Below are positions 34,244 through 42,485 of a stretch of 64,000 bases of DNA, piece by piece. The notes under the pieces are model-generated. The model did no database searches. It was not told the origin of the DNA and was given only the letters and a program-made list of their open reading frames with translations. The number at the start of each line of letters is the position of its first letter. Positions within the stretch are counted from its first letter, which is position 1. The stretch is from Kribbella rubisoli (lineage in GTDB: Bacteria > Actinomycetota > Actinomycetes > Propionibacteriales > Kribbellaceae), in assembly GCF_004217145.1 (NCBI RefSeq), contig NZ_SHKR01000014.1, positions 558,001 through 622,000 on the forward strand, written 5' to 3'. Position numbers and translations under genes: made by a program.

Positions 34244-35182
34244 CTACTGCGGGTTCCCGCGGGCGTCGCAGGGAGGAGACACGTTCTGGTTGGCCACCAC
34301 AAGCTCCTCGTCGATGATCTGCAACGTTCGCTGCATGGCCACGGGCCGAAGGCCACCGAAGCCCTCATGGAATGGCTGGTTGAGCGCGCCCAGCAGCAAG
34401 AGCAGCGATGTGACGACGGAGGCCACCGTGCCCACGAGAAGGGCCTGGACCACTGGCCGTTCGCCGCTGTCGGCGAAGAAGAGCATGTACAAGAGAATGA
34501 GACCTGACACGAAGAACAGCACCACCCACAGCGGGGCCGGGATCACTCCGACGGCCCCGTGTAAGCGGTCGCTGCGGGCCTCCTCGCGAGTCTGTCGCTG
34601 ACTCAGCCAGATGTCGAAGGCGGACTGCTCGGTCGCATTGCTCGGCTTGACCGTCTGCAGCGTCTGGAACATCTCGCCGGCCCAGGGATTCAGCTCCTCG
34701 CCCAGCGTGCCGGCCTGCATCCGGTCCCACTGGACTCCGGCCACCGAGCGGGCGTAGCAGACGAGTTCATTGGTCAGCTCCGTGCGGGCAGGTTCCGGAA
34801 AGAACTGTGCGGTCTCGACCTGCTGGGAGACGATCAGCGCCTCCCGCTCCGCCCCCGTGCGGGCGGTGTCGTAGCTGGTGAAGGCCAAGAACACAACGAA
34901 ACCCGACAGGACTGCGAAACCGGTGGCCAGTACGCCGAACACGCCTGCCGCGCGGTCCCCGTCGTGGAAGAAACTACCGTCCGGCGCATGACGGCGCACA
35001 ACCAGCATGCCCGCGATGGCCAGGACGGTCACCGCGACAACGATGAGGATGGAGGCGAGAACGTTCGTGCGACCAGTCAAGCCCGCAACGGCAGAAATCG
35101 CCTCATCTGATTGGGGTGATGCAGATCGCCGAAACCTGCGCGCCGCCTCGTCCGATAAGCAGCGTGTGAGGAGGATCCGCAC
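34244..35182 (-). CDS. DUF4239 (bestrophin-like) membrane protein, module A
   Basis: 312 aa if started at GTG 35182; no good ribosome site is visible and the first 35 residues may not be translated. Four membrane helices: two N-terminal (LASILIVVAVTVLAIAGMLV, VFGVLATGFAVLSGFVVFLA) and two C-terminal (PLWVVLFFVSGLILLYMLF, LLVGTVASVVTSLLLLLGAL) around a soluble helical domain. This is the DUF4239 layout, distantly similar to bestrophin channels. The IS3 element inserted 9 bp behind its stop. A paralogue of the same family lies at 37369. Confidence 0.7.
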   Translation of the reverse strand: MRILLTRCLSDEAARRFRRSASPQSDEAISAVAGLTGRTNVLASILIVVAVTVLAIAGMLVVRRHAPDGSFFHDGDRAAGVFGVLATGFAVLSGFVVFLAFTSYDTARTGAEREALIVSQQVETAQFFPEPARTELTNELVCYARSVAGVQWDRMQAGTLGEELNPWAGEMFQTLQTVKPSNATEQSAFDIWLSQRQTREEARSDRLHGAVGVIPAPLWVVLFFVSGLILLYMLFFADSGERPVVQALLVGTVASVVTSLLLLLGALNQPFHEGFGGLRPVAMQRTLQIIDEELVVANQNVSPPCDARGNPQ

Positions 35183-35288
35183 GCAGACGATTCTGCCCCC
35201 GAAGTACGCACCCTCCTGACCTGCAGCCGCTCGACCGGGGCGGTCGCAGATCGTCTTCCCATTCCGCGCGATGTGTCACTGTCGCGAC

Positions 35289-35339
35289 CGCGTCACCGGC
35301 ATCGTCCACAGGGTGACGGTGGACGTCAGCGGCGACCCC
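35289..35339 (+). pseudogene. Relic of an arylsulfatase C-terminus
   Basis: The plus strand reads RVTGIVHRVTVDVSGDP, closely matching the end of the intact arylsulfatase (GTIKRVAVDVSGDPYVD). Nothing before or after continues the homology in frame. It is a scrap of a second sulfatase gene in opposite orientation to the intact one. Confidence 0.55.
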
Positions 35340-35398
35340 TCATCGAGGACCCGAGTCCGAACTACGAGCTCACATGGCGTTGCGGTAGTGGGACGCCA

Positions 35399-36079
35399 TC
35401 ATGACGGGGGGTCCGTCTGTTCAGCGGCGACTTCACGGATTGGCGGGCGGGTGAAGAGAATTACCACGCTGACGAGGAGAACCCAAGCGGGAAAGGCTAG
35501 TTGGGTCCATCGGTGTTCACCGGCGGCCACCAGCAGCACCACCGCGACAAGATAGCCGAGGATTGCCACCCATCGGGGGAACGCTGAAGTGCGCAGACCC
35601 ACGGTACTCACCGAGAGCGTGAACACTGCGGCCATGCGCATGGCGTAGACGGAAATGAGCGCCTGCGTGCTGGTGCGGCCGTACGCCCAGACGTCGGCGT
35701 TGACGTCCGATCCCGCGAGCATCGCCGTCATGCTGGACGCCGTGACGGCGCCAATGAAGAGCATGGCCAGGAAGAGAAGCCCACTGCCTAGGAAGACGGT
35801 GGAGAAGAGCCGGTCCTCGACGTCACCGAGCTGATCACGAACGACGCCGATGAACCACAGAAAGGCGATTCCGGCAAACGGCACGAGGTGGAGACTGATC
35901 CGGATCAGCCTTCGTCGCGCTGGGTCGGATTCCAGCGACTGAAGGCTGTCCGCGGAAAGTGCGACGCGGAGCATCGTCAACGCTGCCAGGAGCAGCACTC
36001 CGAACACGATCCCTGCGACGGCTGCCGACCGTCGACTTCGCCAGAATCGTGCCTCCAGCCTCGGCGCCCTGGCGTTCAT
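35399..36079 (-). CDS. Six-span membrane protein, module A
   Basis: 226 aa from ATG 36079 (weak site). Six predicted helices: AAVAGIVFGVLLLAALTML, ISLHLVPFAGIAFLWFIGVV, FLGSGLLFLAMLFIGAVTAS, VYAMRMAAVFTLSVSTVGL, WVAILGYLVAVVLLVAAG, FPAWVLLVSVVILF. The family is unknown to me; a VEDRLFSTVFLGSGLLF block is shared almost exactly with the shorter paralogue at 38986. Next to a DUF4239 gene in both modules, so the two may act together in the membrane. Confidence 0.7.
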   Translation of the reverse strand: MNARAPRLEARFWRSRRSAAVAGIVFGVLLLAALTMLRVALSADSLQSLESDPARRRLIRISLHLVPFAGIAFLWFIGVVRDQLGDVEDRLFSTVFLGSGLLFLAMLFIGAVTASSMTAMLAGSDVNADVWAYGRTSTQALISVYAMRMAAVFTLSVSTVGLRTSAFPRWVAILGYLVAVVLLVAAGEHRWTQLAFPAWVLLVSVVILFTRPPIREVAAEQTDPPS

Positions 36080-36655
36080 ATCGGGCCTGCCTGTGCAGTC
36101 TGCAGCGAGGCTTCGTGAAGCCCATCGAGCCAAGCAAACCCACGTGACCGAACCATGTGCCCCCCGTTCGCCAAGCTACGCCGAAGCGGCCTCCAGAGGC
36201 AACGGGCCCGCCGATGTCCGGCCGACGGGGAGACGGGCGGTTGCTCGTCCGGCCGAGCGACGTCCCGACGTGCGGGTCGGGCGTGATCGGTGATCAGCCA
36301 GGTCCGGCCCGCACCGGCTGAGTCATACCCTGCGGGTGATGCCAGGCGGACTCCGGTGCTGGCAACGTCGAAGTCATGTCCAGCATCTGGCTTGCCGTGA
36401 CGATCGCCGTCAGCGTTCGCGGCCGCGACATAGCGACCCACAGGCTGTTCGGATGGGCTGCCCCGAGGCTTTTCCGGCCGTCGACGGCGGGCATTCCGGC
36501 CGCCGTTCCACGCTCGCGGCCAACGTGGATCCATCGCGGCGTGCCATGGTTCATGCCATGAAATCGTGTCGAATAGAGTGGACTGAGTCGGCTAGCGGGG
36601 TAGGAATCCGAACTCCCGGAGCCTGAAGTTGGCCAGCCTGGTACGTGGCGTGGCC
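36080..36655. other. Gene-free stretch of the island
   Basis: About 575 bp between the membrane protein and the second tRNA-Met fragment. No frame with family-like sequence or ribosome site was found. Confidence 0.5.
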
Positions 36656-36699
36656 CTCATAATCCCTGGGTCACGGCTTCGAGTCCCGTCCGCCCTACC
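36656..36699 (+). repeat. 44-bp copy of the tRNA-Met 3' half
   Basis: From CTCATAATCCCTGGG through the T-arm and acceptor 3' strand to CTACC, it matches tRNA-Met 27868-27911 with one mismatch (GGC for GGG in the T-stem). The flank behind it (CAGAAACTGTATG) also resembles that behind the intact tRNA. It fits an attachment-site remnant. Confidence 0.85.
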
Positions 36700-36810
36700 C
36701 AGAAACTGTATGAGTCCAGGTCATCCTTGACAGGTTGGCTCGGGCTCTTGCTTTACGTGGCTCCGGTAGATGCTTGACGGTGGCTTCGGTTGTTTCTTGA
36801 CACTCGACTC

Positions 36811-37080
36811 ATGTTGCAGGAGTTGAGCGTGCAGGAGCAGAAGTACCAGGCGGTACTCGCGGTGCTGTCCGATGGGCGGTCGGTGAGCGAGGTAGCCGAG
36901 CAGTGGGGCGTGTCGCGCCAGTCGGTGCATGCCTGGCCGCGGCGTTACGAAGACGAGGGCCTGGCCGGGTTGGCACCGCGGTCGCGCCGGCCGGCGTCGT
37001 GCCCGCATCAGCTCGGCGGGATCGTCGAGGCCAGGATCTTGGAGCTGCGCCGGGTGCATCCCGGCTGGGGCCCGCACCGC
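36811..37080 (+). pseudogene. IS481-family transposase remnant
   Basis: Residues from ATG 36811 (MLQELSVQEQKYQAVLAVLS) follow the N-terminus of the intact transposase at 28023 through GVSRQSVHAWPRRYEDEGL and HPGWGPHR, about 90 aa, then homology stops abruptly at 37080. Upstream (about 36745-36808) the left-end subrepeats with GATGCTTGACGG and TTGACAC are also present. Truncated by a deletion whose other side is an integrase fragment. Confidence 0.8.
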
Positions 37081-37081
37081 G

Positions 37082-37204
37082 GCATGGGAGGAAGACCAGG
37101 ACTGGGGCTCGTTCCTGTCGACGAAGACCACGACAGGAATCCGCCGCGGAGAGATGTGCGCACTGCGCTGGACCGACCGAAAAGCAGGGAAGGCGCGACT
37201 TGCG
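37082..37204 (+). pseudogene. Tyrosine recombinase fragment
   Basis: In the frame of 37082 the text reads AWEEDQDWGSFLSTKTTTGI then RRGEMCALRWTD, the region around the first catalytic Arg of actinobacterial integrases (usual form DPDWGxFLxLAxTTGxRRGELCALRWxD). Only about 40 residues remain. It is the only trace of an integrase for the tRNA-Met island. Confidence 0.6.
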
Positions 37205-37368
37205 TCGTGCCTCAGCCATCACCCTCACCTTCTCAGGGGATGTCTCCACGCTACGAGGGGAAACTCAGGCCAGCAGAGGTTATCCGGCTCGGAGGATGTG
37301 GCGGCGCACGCGCCGGGGCGACAATCAAGGCCACGCGTCCAGCGCGGCTGCCTTGTTTGGGGGTCTAT

Positions 37369-38157
37369 ATGTTTTTCGCCCTTTCCAGCCTGGTGCTTGG
37401 TGTCGTTCTGTTTGTGATCGTGCTGGGATCGTGCGCTATCGGTGTGCTGGTCGGGCGTCGGTTGCACGGTCGCCACGAGACGTGGCGGGAGCCGATCGGA
37501 GTCGTGCAGGCGGCGTTGCTGGGGTTCGTGGCGCTCATCCTCGCCTTCGGATTGACGATGGCGGTGGGTCGGTACGAGACCCGGCGGGTCGAGCTGGTGA
37601 AGGAGACGAACGCGATCGGTACGACCTATCTCCGGGCGCAGACGTTGTCGGAGCCCGTCCGTAGCCAGTCGCTGGAGTTGCTGAAGCGCTACACCGATGT
37701 GGAGATCCGTCTGTCGACCACGCGGCCTGGCTCCGCCGAGGCACGGCGCGTCGTGGCGAACGGCGGGGCCATCCAGCGTGAACTGTGGGCGCTCGCCGCA
37801 GACTCGCTGCGGGAGGCCCCCGATGCCAGCGCTCCACGCCTGTACGCCGACAGTCTGAACTCGATGATCGACAGCCAGACCTCGCGTGTCGCAGCACTCG
37901 GCAACCGTGTGCCCACAACGGTCCTGGTCCTCGAGGTGGTCGGCGCATCGGTGGCGTTGGGACTGCTTGGCCTCTACCTCACTGTGCTCGGCCGTGGCCT
38001 GCTACCAATCATGCTCGCCGCCGTGTTCGTCTCGCTCCTGCTGCTGGTCACCTTCGACCTCGACCGGCCGACCCGTGGCCTCATCACGGTCCCGTACATG
38101 CCATTGGTGGACCTGCGGGCGTCGATGGACTTGCCGCCCGCGGCCGGTGGCGGCTAG
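37369..38157 (+). CDS. DUF4239 (bestrophin-like) membrane protein, module B
   Basis: 262 aa from ATG 37369 with GGGGG 7 nt upstream; the open frame runs on upstream through the IS481 remnant but that part is not homologous. Two N-terminal helices (LVLGVVLFVIVLGSCAIGVL, VVQAALLGFVALILAFGLTM), a soluble helical domain with YETRRVELVKETNAIGTTYL (the most conserved DUF4239 block), and two C-terminal helices. Family distantly related to bestrophin channels. Opposite strand relative to module A. Confidence 0.8.
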   Translation: MFFALSSLVLGVVLFVIVLGSCAIGVLVGRRLHGRHETWREPIGVVQAALLGFVALILAFGLTMAVGRYETRRVELVKETNAIGTTYLRAQTLSEPVRSQSLELLKRYTDVEIRLSTTRPGSAEARRVVANGGAIQRELWALAADSLREAPDASAPRLYADSLNSMIDSQTSRVAALGNRVPTTVLVLEVVGASVALGLLGLYLTVLGRGLLPIMLAAVFVSLLLLVTFDLDRPTRGLITVPYMPLVDLRASMDLPPAAGGG

Positions 38158-38701
38158 GAGCGTTATGTCGGTGTCTCGCCGGTGGAGAATGTCGATGTGA
38201 GAATTGAGTTCACTCGACTGCGCTGACCTGGACTGCATGACCAGGTTCTGCGGACGCCGTCGGGTTGTCGTGCTTGGCGTTGTCGAAGGCCGGACGTCTC
38301 GCTGCGTGGGCACGTTCGCCTCTTCACTTGGGGGCGAGTCCGGGAGGTTCGGAGCGGGACCAATCCGCTCGGGCTCACTGGCGGGCCATCGCCACCCGCA
38401 GCGGTGTCCGAACCGATTTCGGTGGTCAGTCACGCGAGGAAGATCATCCGGCGACAACGCCGGTCACTCTGATCCACAGGCGGTAACCCCCGCGCCGTCT
38501 CTGCCCGCCGTGCGGGCGCGTCATGCCGAACGGATGATCCCGCCCGGGCCCACGAGCCGCAACGGACCGGCCCCGTCCATCCGCCGGACAAGCGCATCTG
38601 CCGCCTTCGCGATCGCTCGCCGGAGCAGACGCTCGAGCAGCCGGCCCGTGCCGGGCGCACTGGCTCGGAAAGCGGCATCCCGGTGAATCCCCCGGAAGCA
38701 T

Positions 38702-38821
38702 TAACTCGGCGACCGCCCGGTCGAACCCGGCCGAGCCGCCGAGGTAGGCGGCCAGGGCAATGCGGTCGCCGGGGCGACCGCCGGCCCGGTATCGGCCGGA
38801 CACGACGACCTCGGCGCGGTC
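38702..38821 (-). pseudogene. Possible DUF2252 relic
   Basis: The minus strand shows GRPGDRIALAAYLGGSAGFD then RAVAEL, resembling the conserved end of DUF2252 proteins (ARSGDRIAxAAYLGxSDxFDRAIAxFA). Neither side continues the family. The remainder of 38158-38985 has no gene I can support. Confidence 0.4.
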
Positions 38822-38985
38822 GATGCTGTGGGAGCCAGCCGCCCCCGAACGACCGACTCTTGCCCTCTGGCCGATTCTGCTCAAGCCAGGGAGCGGAGCC
38901 ATCGGTGTTCCCTCCGAACGCGCCGGCCCTGAGCATACGATGCACTCGGCCGTGCTGTGGTGGTCGTCGAGAGGAACGGAGTGAG

Positions 38986-39423
38986 ATGAGCGCCCAATTT
39001 CGGGAGCAGCTGGGCACTGTCGAGGACCGCCTGTTCTCCACGGTGTTCCTGGGCAGCGGTCTGCTCTTCCTGGCGATGCTTTTCGTAGGCGCAGTCACCA
39101 CGACCAGCATGATGGAGATGCTCGCGGGAGCCAACGTCAACCCCGATGTCTGGGCCTTCGGTCGCGGCAGCACGCAGACACTCATCCCGGTCTATGCCAT
39201 GCGGATGGCTGCGGTATTCACCCTCTCGGTCAGCACAGTCGGGCTTCGCACGGCGGCCGTTCCCCGGTGGGTCGCGGTCCTCGGCTACCTCGTCGCGCTG
39301 GTACTGCTATTGGCGGCCGGTGAACACCGATGGACTCAGCTGCTCTTCCCCGCCTGGGTCCTGTTGGTCAGCGTGGTCATCCTTGTCACCCGCCCGCCGA
39401 TCCGTGACGGCGGCACGGGATAA
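38986..39423 (+). CDS. Four-span membrane protein, module B (shortened paralogue)
   Basis: 145 aa from ATG 38986 with GGAACGGAGTGAG before it. From VEDRLFSTVFLGSGLLFLAM to the end it is nearly identical to the module A protein (35399-36079), but the first two helices of about 85 residues are missing and replaced by MSAQFREQLGT. A proper ribosome site suggests it is still translated. Whether a four-helix form is functional is unknown. Confidence 0.65.
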   Translation: MSAQFREQLGTVEDRLFSTVFLGSGLLFLAMLFVGAVTTTSMMEMLAGANVNPDVWAFGRGSTQTLIPVYAMRMAAVFTLSVSTVGLRTAAVPRWVAVLGYLVALVLLLAAGEHRWTQLLFPAWVLLVSVVILVTRPPIRDGGTG

Positions 39424-39567
39424 GAGTCCGCGGAAATGCGTCGAACTGTGCCGTGATCTTCCCCGCGAGGATGACCGGCTCTTCGTACGTGGGGGCGGCG
39501 TGAGCGACTTGCGCGGGTGAGCTGAGGCTGGGTGGGGTCGAGGCCCTCCAGGGTTGGTTGGGTCGGG

Positions 39568-39676
39568 CTGCATGTGATCGCGGTCGAACGCGACGACGGC
39601 GGAGGCGGGCTCACCGTGACGGTGGAGTTCGCCAGCGGGCTCGATGGGCTGCCAGACCTGGGAGCACCGGCTGACG
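39568..39676 (+). pseudogene. Possible ISL3-family transposase N-terminal relic
   Basis: LHVIAVERDDGGGGLTVTVE followed by GLPDLGAPADVE resembles the start of ISL3 transposases, whose zinc motif CPxCG is here LPDLG. Short and uncertain. Region 39424-39676 has no other content. Confidence 0.3.
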
Positions 39677-39696
39677 TCGAGTCCCGTCCGCCCTAC
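39677..39696 (+). repeat. 20-bp copy of the tRNA-Met 3' end
   Basis: TCGAGTCCCGTCCGCCCTAC, identical to the T-loop to discriminator part of tRNA-Met, and to part of the copy at 36656. It is the right border of accessory DNA; the conserved S8 protease gene follows within 100 bp. Confidence 0.8.
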
Positions 39697-39753
39697 TCCG
39701 GAAACGGCAGGCCGTGCCCTGCGACGGCGGCCGCAGTACCTCTGCTGTTGAGG

Positions 39754-39785
39754 CCGGCGCCGGAAACCTTGGGTTCCGGCGCCGG
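39754..39785 (-). terminator. Terminator of the S8 peptidase gene
   Basis: A perfect 12-bp stem CCGGCGCCGGAA / TTCCGGCGCCGG with an 8-nt loop, 8 bp beyond the peptidase stop. Confidence 0.75.
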
Positions 39786-39793
39786 ACTGTTGG

Positions 39794-41518
39794 TTAGTGT
39801 CCTCGGGCGACCTTTGTGGCGTTGAGGAGGCCGTCGCCGAAGAAGCCGTTGTTCGTCGGTGTGCCTTCGCAGGTCTGGGTGGACGTTACGGTCAGGAAGG
39901 AGCCGTCGGGTTGCAGGACTTGGCGCGTGTAGGTGAACGCCGCCGGGGTCGGGCACGGCGTGTTGGTTGCCGTGCCGCGCAGTAGCTGCTCTACGGCGGC
40001 TGGCGAAGCCTTCAGGCCGCCGTTGGTGTGGTCGCGGGTGCCGAGGCGGCCGACTGCGAGTGCGGCGACGCCGGCGGCGTGCGGGGACGCCATAGAGGTG
40101 CCTTGGAGGTACTGGTAGTAGGCGCAGACGTTCTTGTGGCAGCTCTCGACGACGCTGGGCGTGTTCGGCGTGCCGTCGGGATTGAGCTGACCGCGCTCCT
40201 CGGCGAGGTGCTTCGGGTACGCGGCGAGGATGGCCTTCGTGATGTCGCGCTTGTTGTCAGCGGTGTCGTATACGTCCCCGCCAGGTGCGGACACGTCGGC
40301 GTAGCCGTTGCCGAAGTCCGAGTAGTAGGCCTTGCGCTTGGAGATGCCGGTGCTCGTCACCGAGAGGACATGGTTGCCCTCTGACGGCATCGAGGTACAC
40401 GAGGGCGGGATTGTCCGCTCGTACGGCGCTTCACCGGGCACGGCGGCGAAGTCCGGGCTCGAGGCGTCGACGATCGTCTTGCTGTAGTCACTCGCGCCGT
40501 TGCCCGCCGCCGCGACCAGCGTGACGCCATGGTTGTAGGCATAGTCGAGCGCCCGCTGCATCGCCGTCACGACAGTTCGCTGCTCGGCCTGGAACTCGGG
40601 CGAATCGGCCGGATTGTCGGCGCAGTTGAACAGCCACGGATCGACGTAGAAGCTCATGTTCACGACGTCGATGCCGTGATCGCCGGCGTAGGTCAGCGCA
40701 TCGACCGTGGGCTGCAGGAAGAAGAAGCCCGAATCCTGTCCGGCCCGCAGGTTGACGATCGTCGCCTTGGGCGCGATGCCCGCGATGCCGAGCTTGTTGA
40801 CCGGCGACGCGATCTCGGACGCGACGTGCGTACCGTGACCGTTGTCGTCCTCGTCGGCCGGGTCGACGCAGCTCGGGTGTTCGCACGGCCCGTCGACTAT
40901 CGCGCCGTTCGCGTCGACCGGGATGTCTGTCGTGAAGTTGCGGCTCAGCGCCTTGTCGAAGTTCTTGGCGATGTCGGGATGGGTGCCGTCGACGCCGGTG
41001 TCGATGATGCCGACCCGTACGCCGTTGCCCTGCTCGTAGCGCTGGGAGCCGTCGGCGGTGGCGCCGATCTGCTGCATGTCCCATTGCAGCCCGGCCAGCG
41101 GCTCTTGCTTCTTCCCGTTCTTCGCCTTCTCACTGCCTGCTTTTGCACCTTTGAGGTCGGTCTGTGCGGGGTCGAGCTTCACGCTCGGCTGCCCAACAGC
41201 CGCGCCGTCGTCAGGCGCGTGGCCGATGACCGTGCTTCGCGCCACGCCCGCGATCGCGGACGAGGCGTCTGCAGCCGCCTGGAAACTCGCACTCTTGGTG
41301 GTGACGGTGGCGACTCCGATCGCCGTGTTCTCGCTGAGCAGCGTGCCGCCGGCGGCGGCTATCGCGGCATGCGCGGCGTCAGCGGAGCCGCCCTGGGCGT
41401 AAAGGACGACGAACTGCCGCTCTTGGCCGCTGGTCGCCGTACCGGGACTGGCTGCGACCCACAGCAGCCCGGCGACGCTCCCTGCCACGACGGCTGCGCG
41501 CGTGACGTACCTGAACAT
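39794..41518 (-). CDS. Secreted S8 (subtilisin-like) serine peptidase
   Basis: 574 aa from the ATG at 41518. Signal peptide (VTRAAVVAGSVAGLLWVAAS), an inhibitor-I9-like propeptide (about 30-110, with QFVVLYAQGGSADAAHAAIA), then the catalytic domain: Asp in IIDTGVDGTHPDI, His in DDNGHGTHVASEIAS, Ser in GTSMASPHAAGVAAL. Two Cys-containing insertions (CEHPSCVDP, CHKNVCAYY) may be disulfides. Extracellular protease, autoprocessed. Resembles the Streptomyces/Kribbella S8 family with a short C-terminal tail. Confidence 0.9.
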   Translation of the reverse strand: MFRYVTRAAVVAGSVAGLLWVAASPGTATSGQERQFVVLYAQGGSADAAHAAIAAAGGTLLSENTAIGVATVTTKSASFQAAADASSAIAGVARSTVIGHAPDDGAAVGQPSVKLDPAQTDLKGAKAGSEKAKNGKKQEPLAGLQWDMQQIGATADGSQRYEQGNGVRVGIIDTGVDGTHPDIAKNFDKALSRNFTTDIPVDANGAIVDGPCEHPSCVDPADEDDNGHGTHVASEIASPVNKLGIAGIAPKATIVNLRAGQDSGFFFLQPTVDALTYAGDHGIDVVNMSFYVDPWLFNCADNPADSPEFQAEQRTVVTAMQRALDYAYNHGVTLVAAAGNGASDYSKTIVDASSPDFAAVPGEAPYERTIPPSCTSMPSEGNHVLSVTSTGISKRKAYYSDFGNGYADVSAPGGDVYDTADNKRDITKAILAAYPKHLAEERGQLNPDGTPNTPSVVESCHKNVCAYYQYLQGTSMASPHAAGVAALAVGRLGTRDHTNGGLKASPAAVEQLLRGTATNTPCPTPAAFTYTRQVLQPDGSFLTVTSTQTCEGTPTNNGFFGDGLLNATKVARGH

Positions 41519-41869
41519 TGGACCCCTCCCTCGAACATCCAACTACAGCGAGCGAAACTCGCTGACTGGTCGTCGGAACTGCGCGAGCGCGACATACCCG
41601 GAGCCGGGGCACGGCCAGTTGAACTGGACGATCGAAAACCTGCTCACAATTCCCCCTTGTCCCGGCCAACAGCCGGAAAACAACCCCCGGCGCCATCACA
41701 GCGCCCCACAACCCCACCTGCCTTAATACCACTGAACAGACAGGGTCAAACAGCCCGTACGCGGTGCCCTGCGGCCGTTTCGCCGGTGGTTCGGTCGGGC
41801 ACAGCGGGCAGGAGCGATGGCCCGGACGCGCGAACGCCCCCGGGTGAAGCGCACTTGAGGAGGCATGTG

Positions 41870-42094
41870 ATGGGTATCGGTGCGGGAATCTTCCTGCTGG
41901 CGGTAGGCGGAGTCCTGGCATTCGGGGTGTCCGACCGGATCAGTGGAGTGGACCTGACGATGATCGGCTACATCCTGATGGGCGCCGGCGCGCTCGGGCT
42001 GGTACTGACGATCTTCCTGACCAGCCGCTCCCGGTCCAGCCAGACCGTGATCCGCGAAGAGCGCGTGGAGCGCCCCCGCGATCCGCGGCTCTGA
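41870..42094 (+). CDS. DUF6458 small membrane protein
   Basis: 74 aa from ATG 41870 (GAGGAGG upstream). Two membrane helices (IGAGIFLLAVGGVLAFGV, MIGYILMGAGALGLVLTIFL) and a basic cytoplasmic tail (SRSRSSQTVIREERVERPRD). MGIGAGIFLLAVGGVLAFGV is the family mark. Function unknown. Single gene with a strong terminator behind it. Confidence 0.85.
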   Translation: MGIGAGIFLLAVGGVLAFGVSDRISGVDLTMIGYILMGAGALGLVLTIFLTSRSRSSQTVIREERVERPRDPRL

Positions 42095-42105
42095 CCTCAC
42101 TATCC

Positions 42106-42139
42106 AGCGCTCCCTGGCACCACGGTGCCAGGGAGCGCT
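42106..42139 (+). terminator. Strong rho-independent type terminator
   Basis: A perfect 15-bp stem (AGCGCTCCCTGGCAC and complement) with a 4-nt loop, then CTCGTT, 11 bp after the DUF6458 stop. Confidence 0.85.
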
Positions 42140-42443
42140 CTCGTTCCCGAGGTGTGGAGTTGAGGTGAGACGGACGCCGTTCCCGGTACTGCGGTAGCGC
42201 CCTGCCTCGTGATTCGTGAGACCGCGTCGGGGGTGGGAGACGGGCTCGGGTTCGCGATCCGGGTGTGACGCGTGCCGGAGGTGATGTTGCTCTGGCGTCG
42301 GTAGATCGGACAGATGCGGGACGACACTTGGGGCATTTCCGCAGGTCAGAGGCTTGTGACTGCTGTGTAGGCACCGGCTGGTGCCAGGTGGGGATGTGGT
42401 CTGGATCTCGTTGTTTGGAGGGGCTATCGTCTAGACCAACATC
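42140..42443. other. Intergenic stretch before the HTH regulator
   Basis: About 300 bp without a supportable gene. Its right end leads into the palindromic GTGCA cluster. Confidence 0.5.
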
Positions 42444-42475
42444 GTGCATATGCACGTGCATTTGCAGGTGCACCG
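42444..42475 (+). promoter_or_regulatory. Nested palindromes, candidate operator of the HTH gene
   Basis: GTGCATATGCAC (42444-42455) and ATGCACGTGCAT (42450-42461) are overlapping perfect palindromes; GTGCA occurs twice more or nearly so up to 42472. They lie directly before the GGAGG ribosome site of the HTH gene, where an autorepressor would bind. Confidence 0.5.
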
Positions 42476-42485
42476 GAGGTCGGCT

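Larger units (their letters stand above)
27866..39696. mobile_element. tRNA-Met-associated composite island (decayed, tandem)
   Basis: Starts at the tRNA-Met 3' half and ends at a 20-bp copy of the tRNA 3' end (39677-39696), with a 44-bp copy at 36656 in between. Contents are accessory: IS481- and IS3-family elements, an arylsulfatase and a relic of another, two DUF4239/membrane modules, an integrase fragment and other gene scraps. The arrangement suggests two elements inserted one after another into the tRNA gene, since reduced by deletion. Confidence 0.55.
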
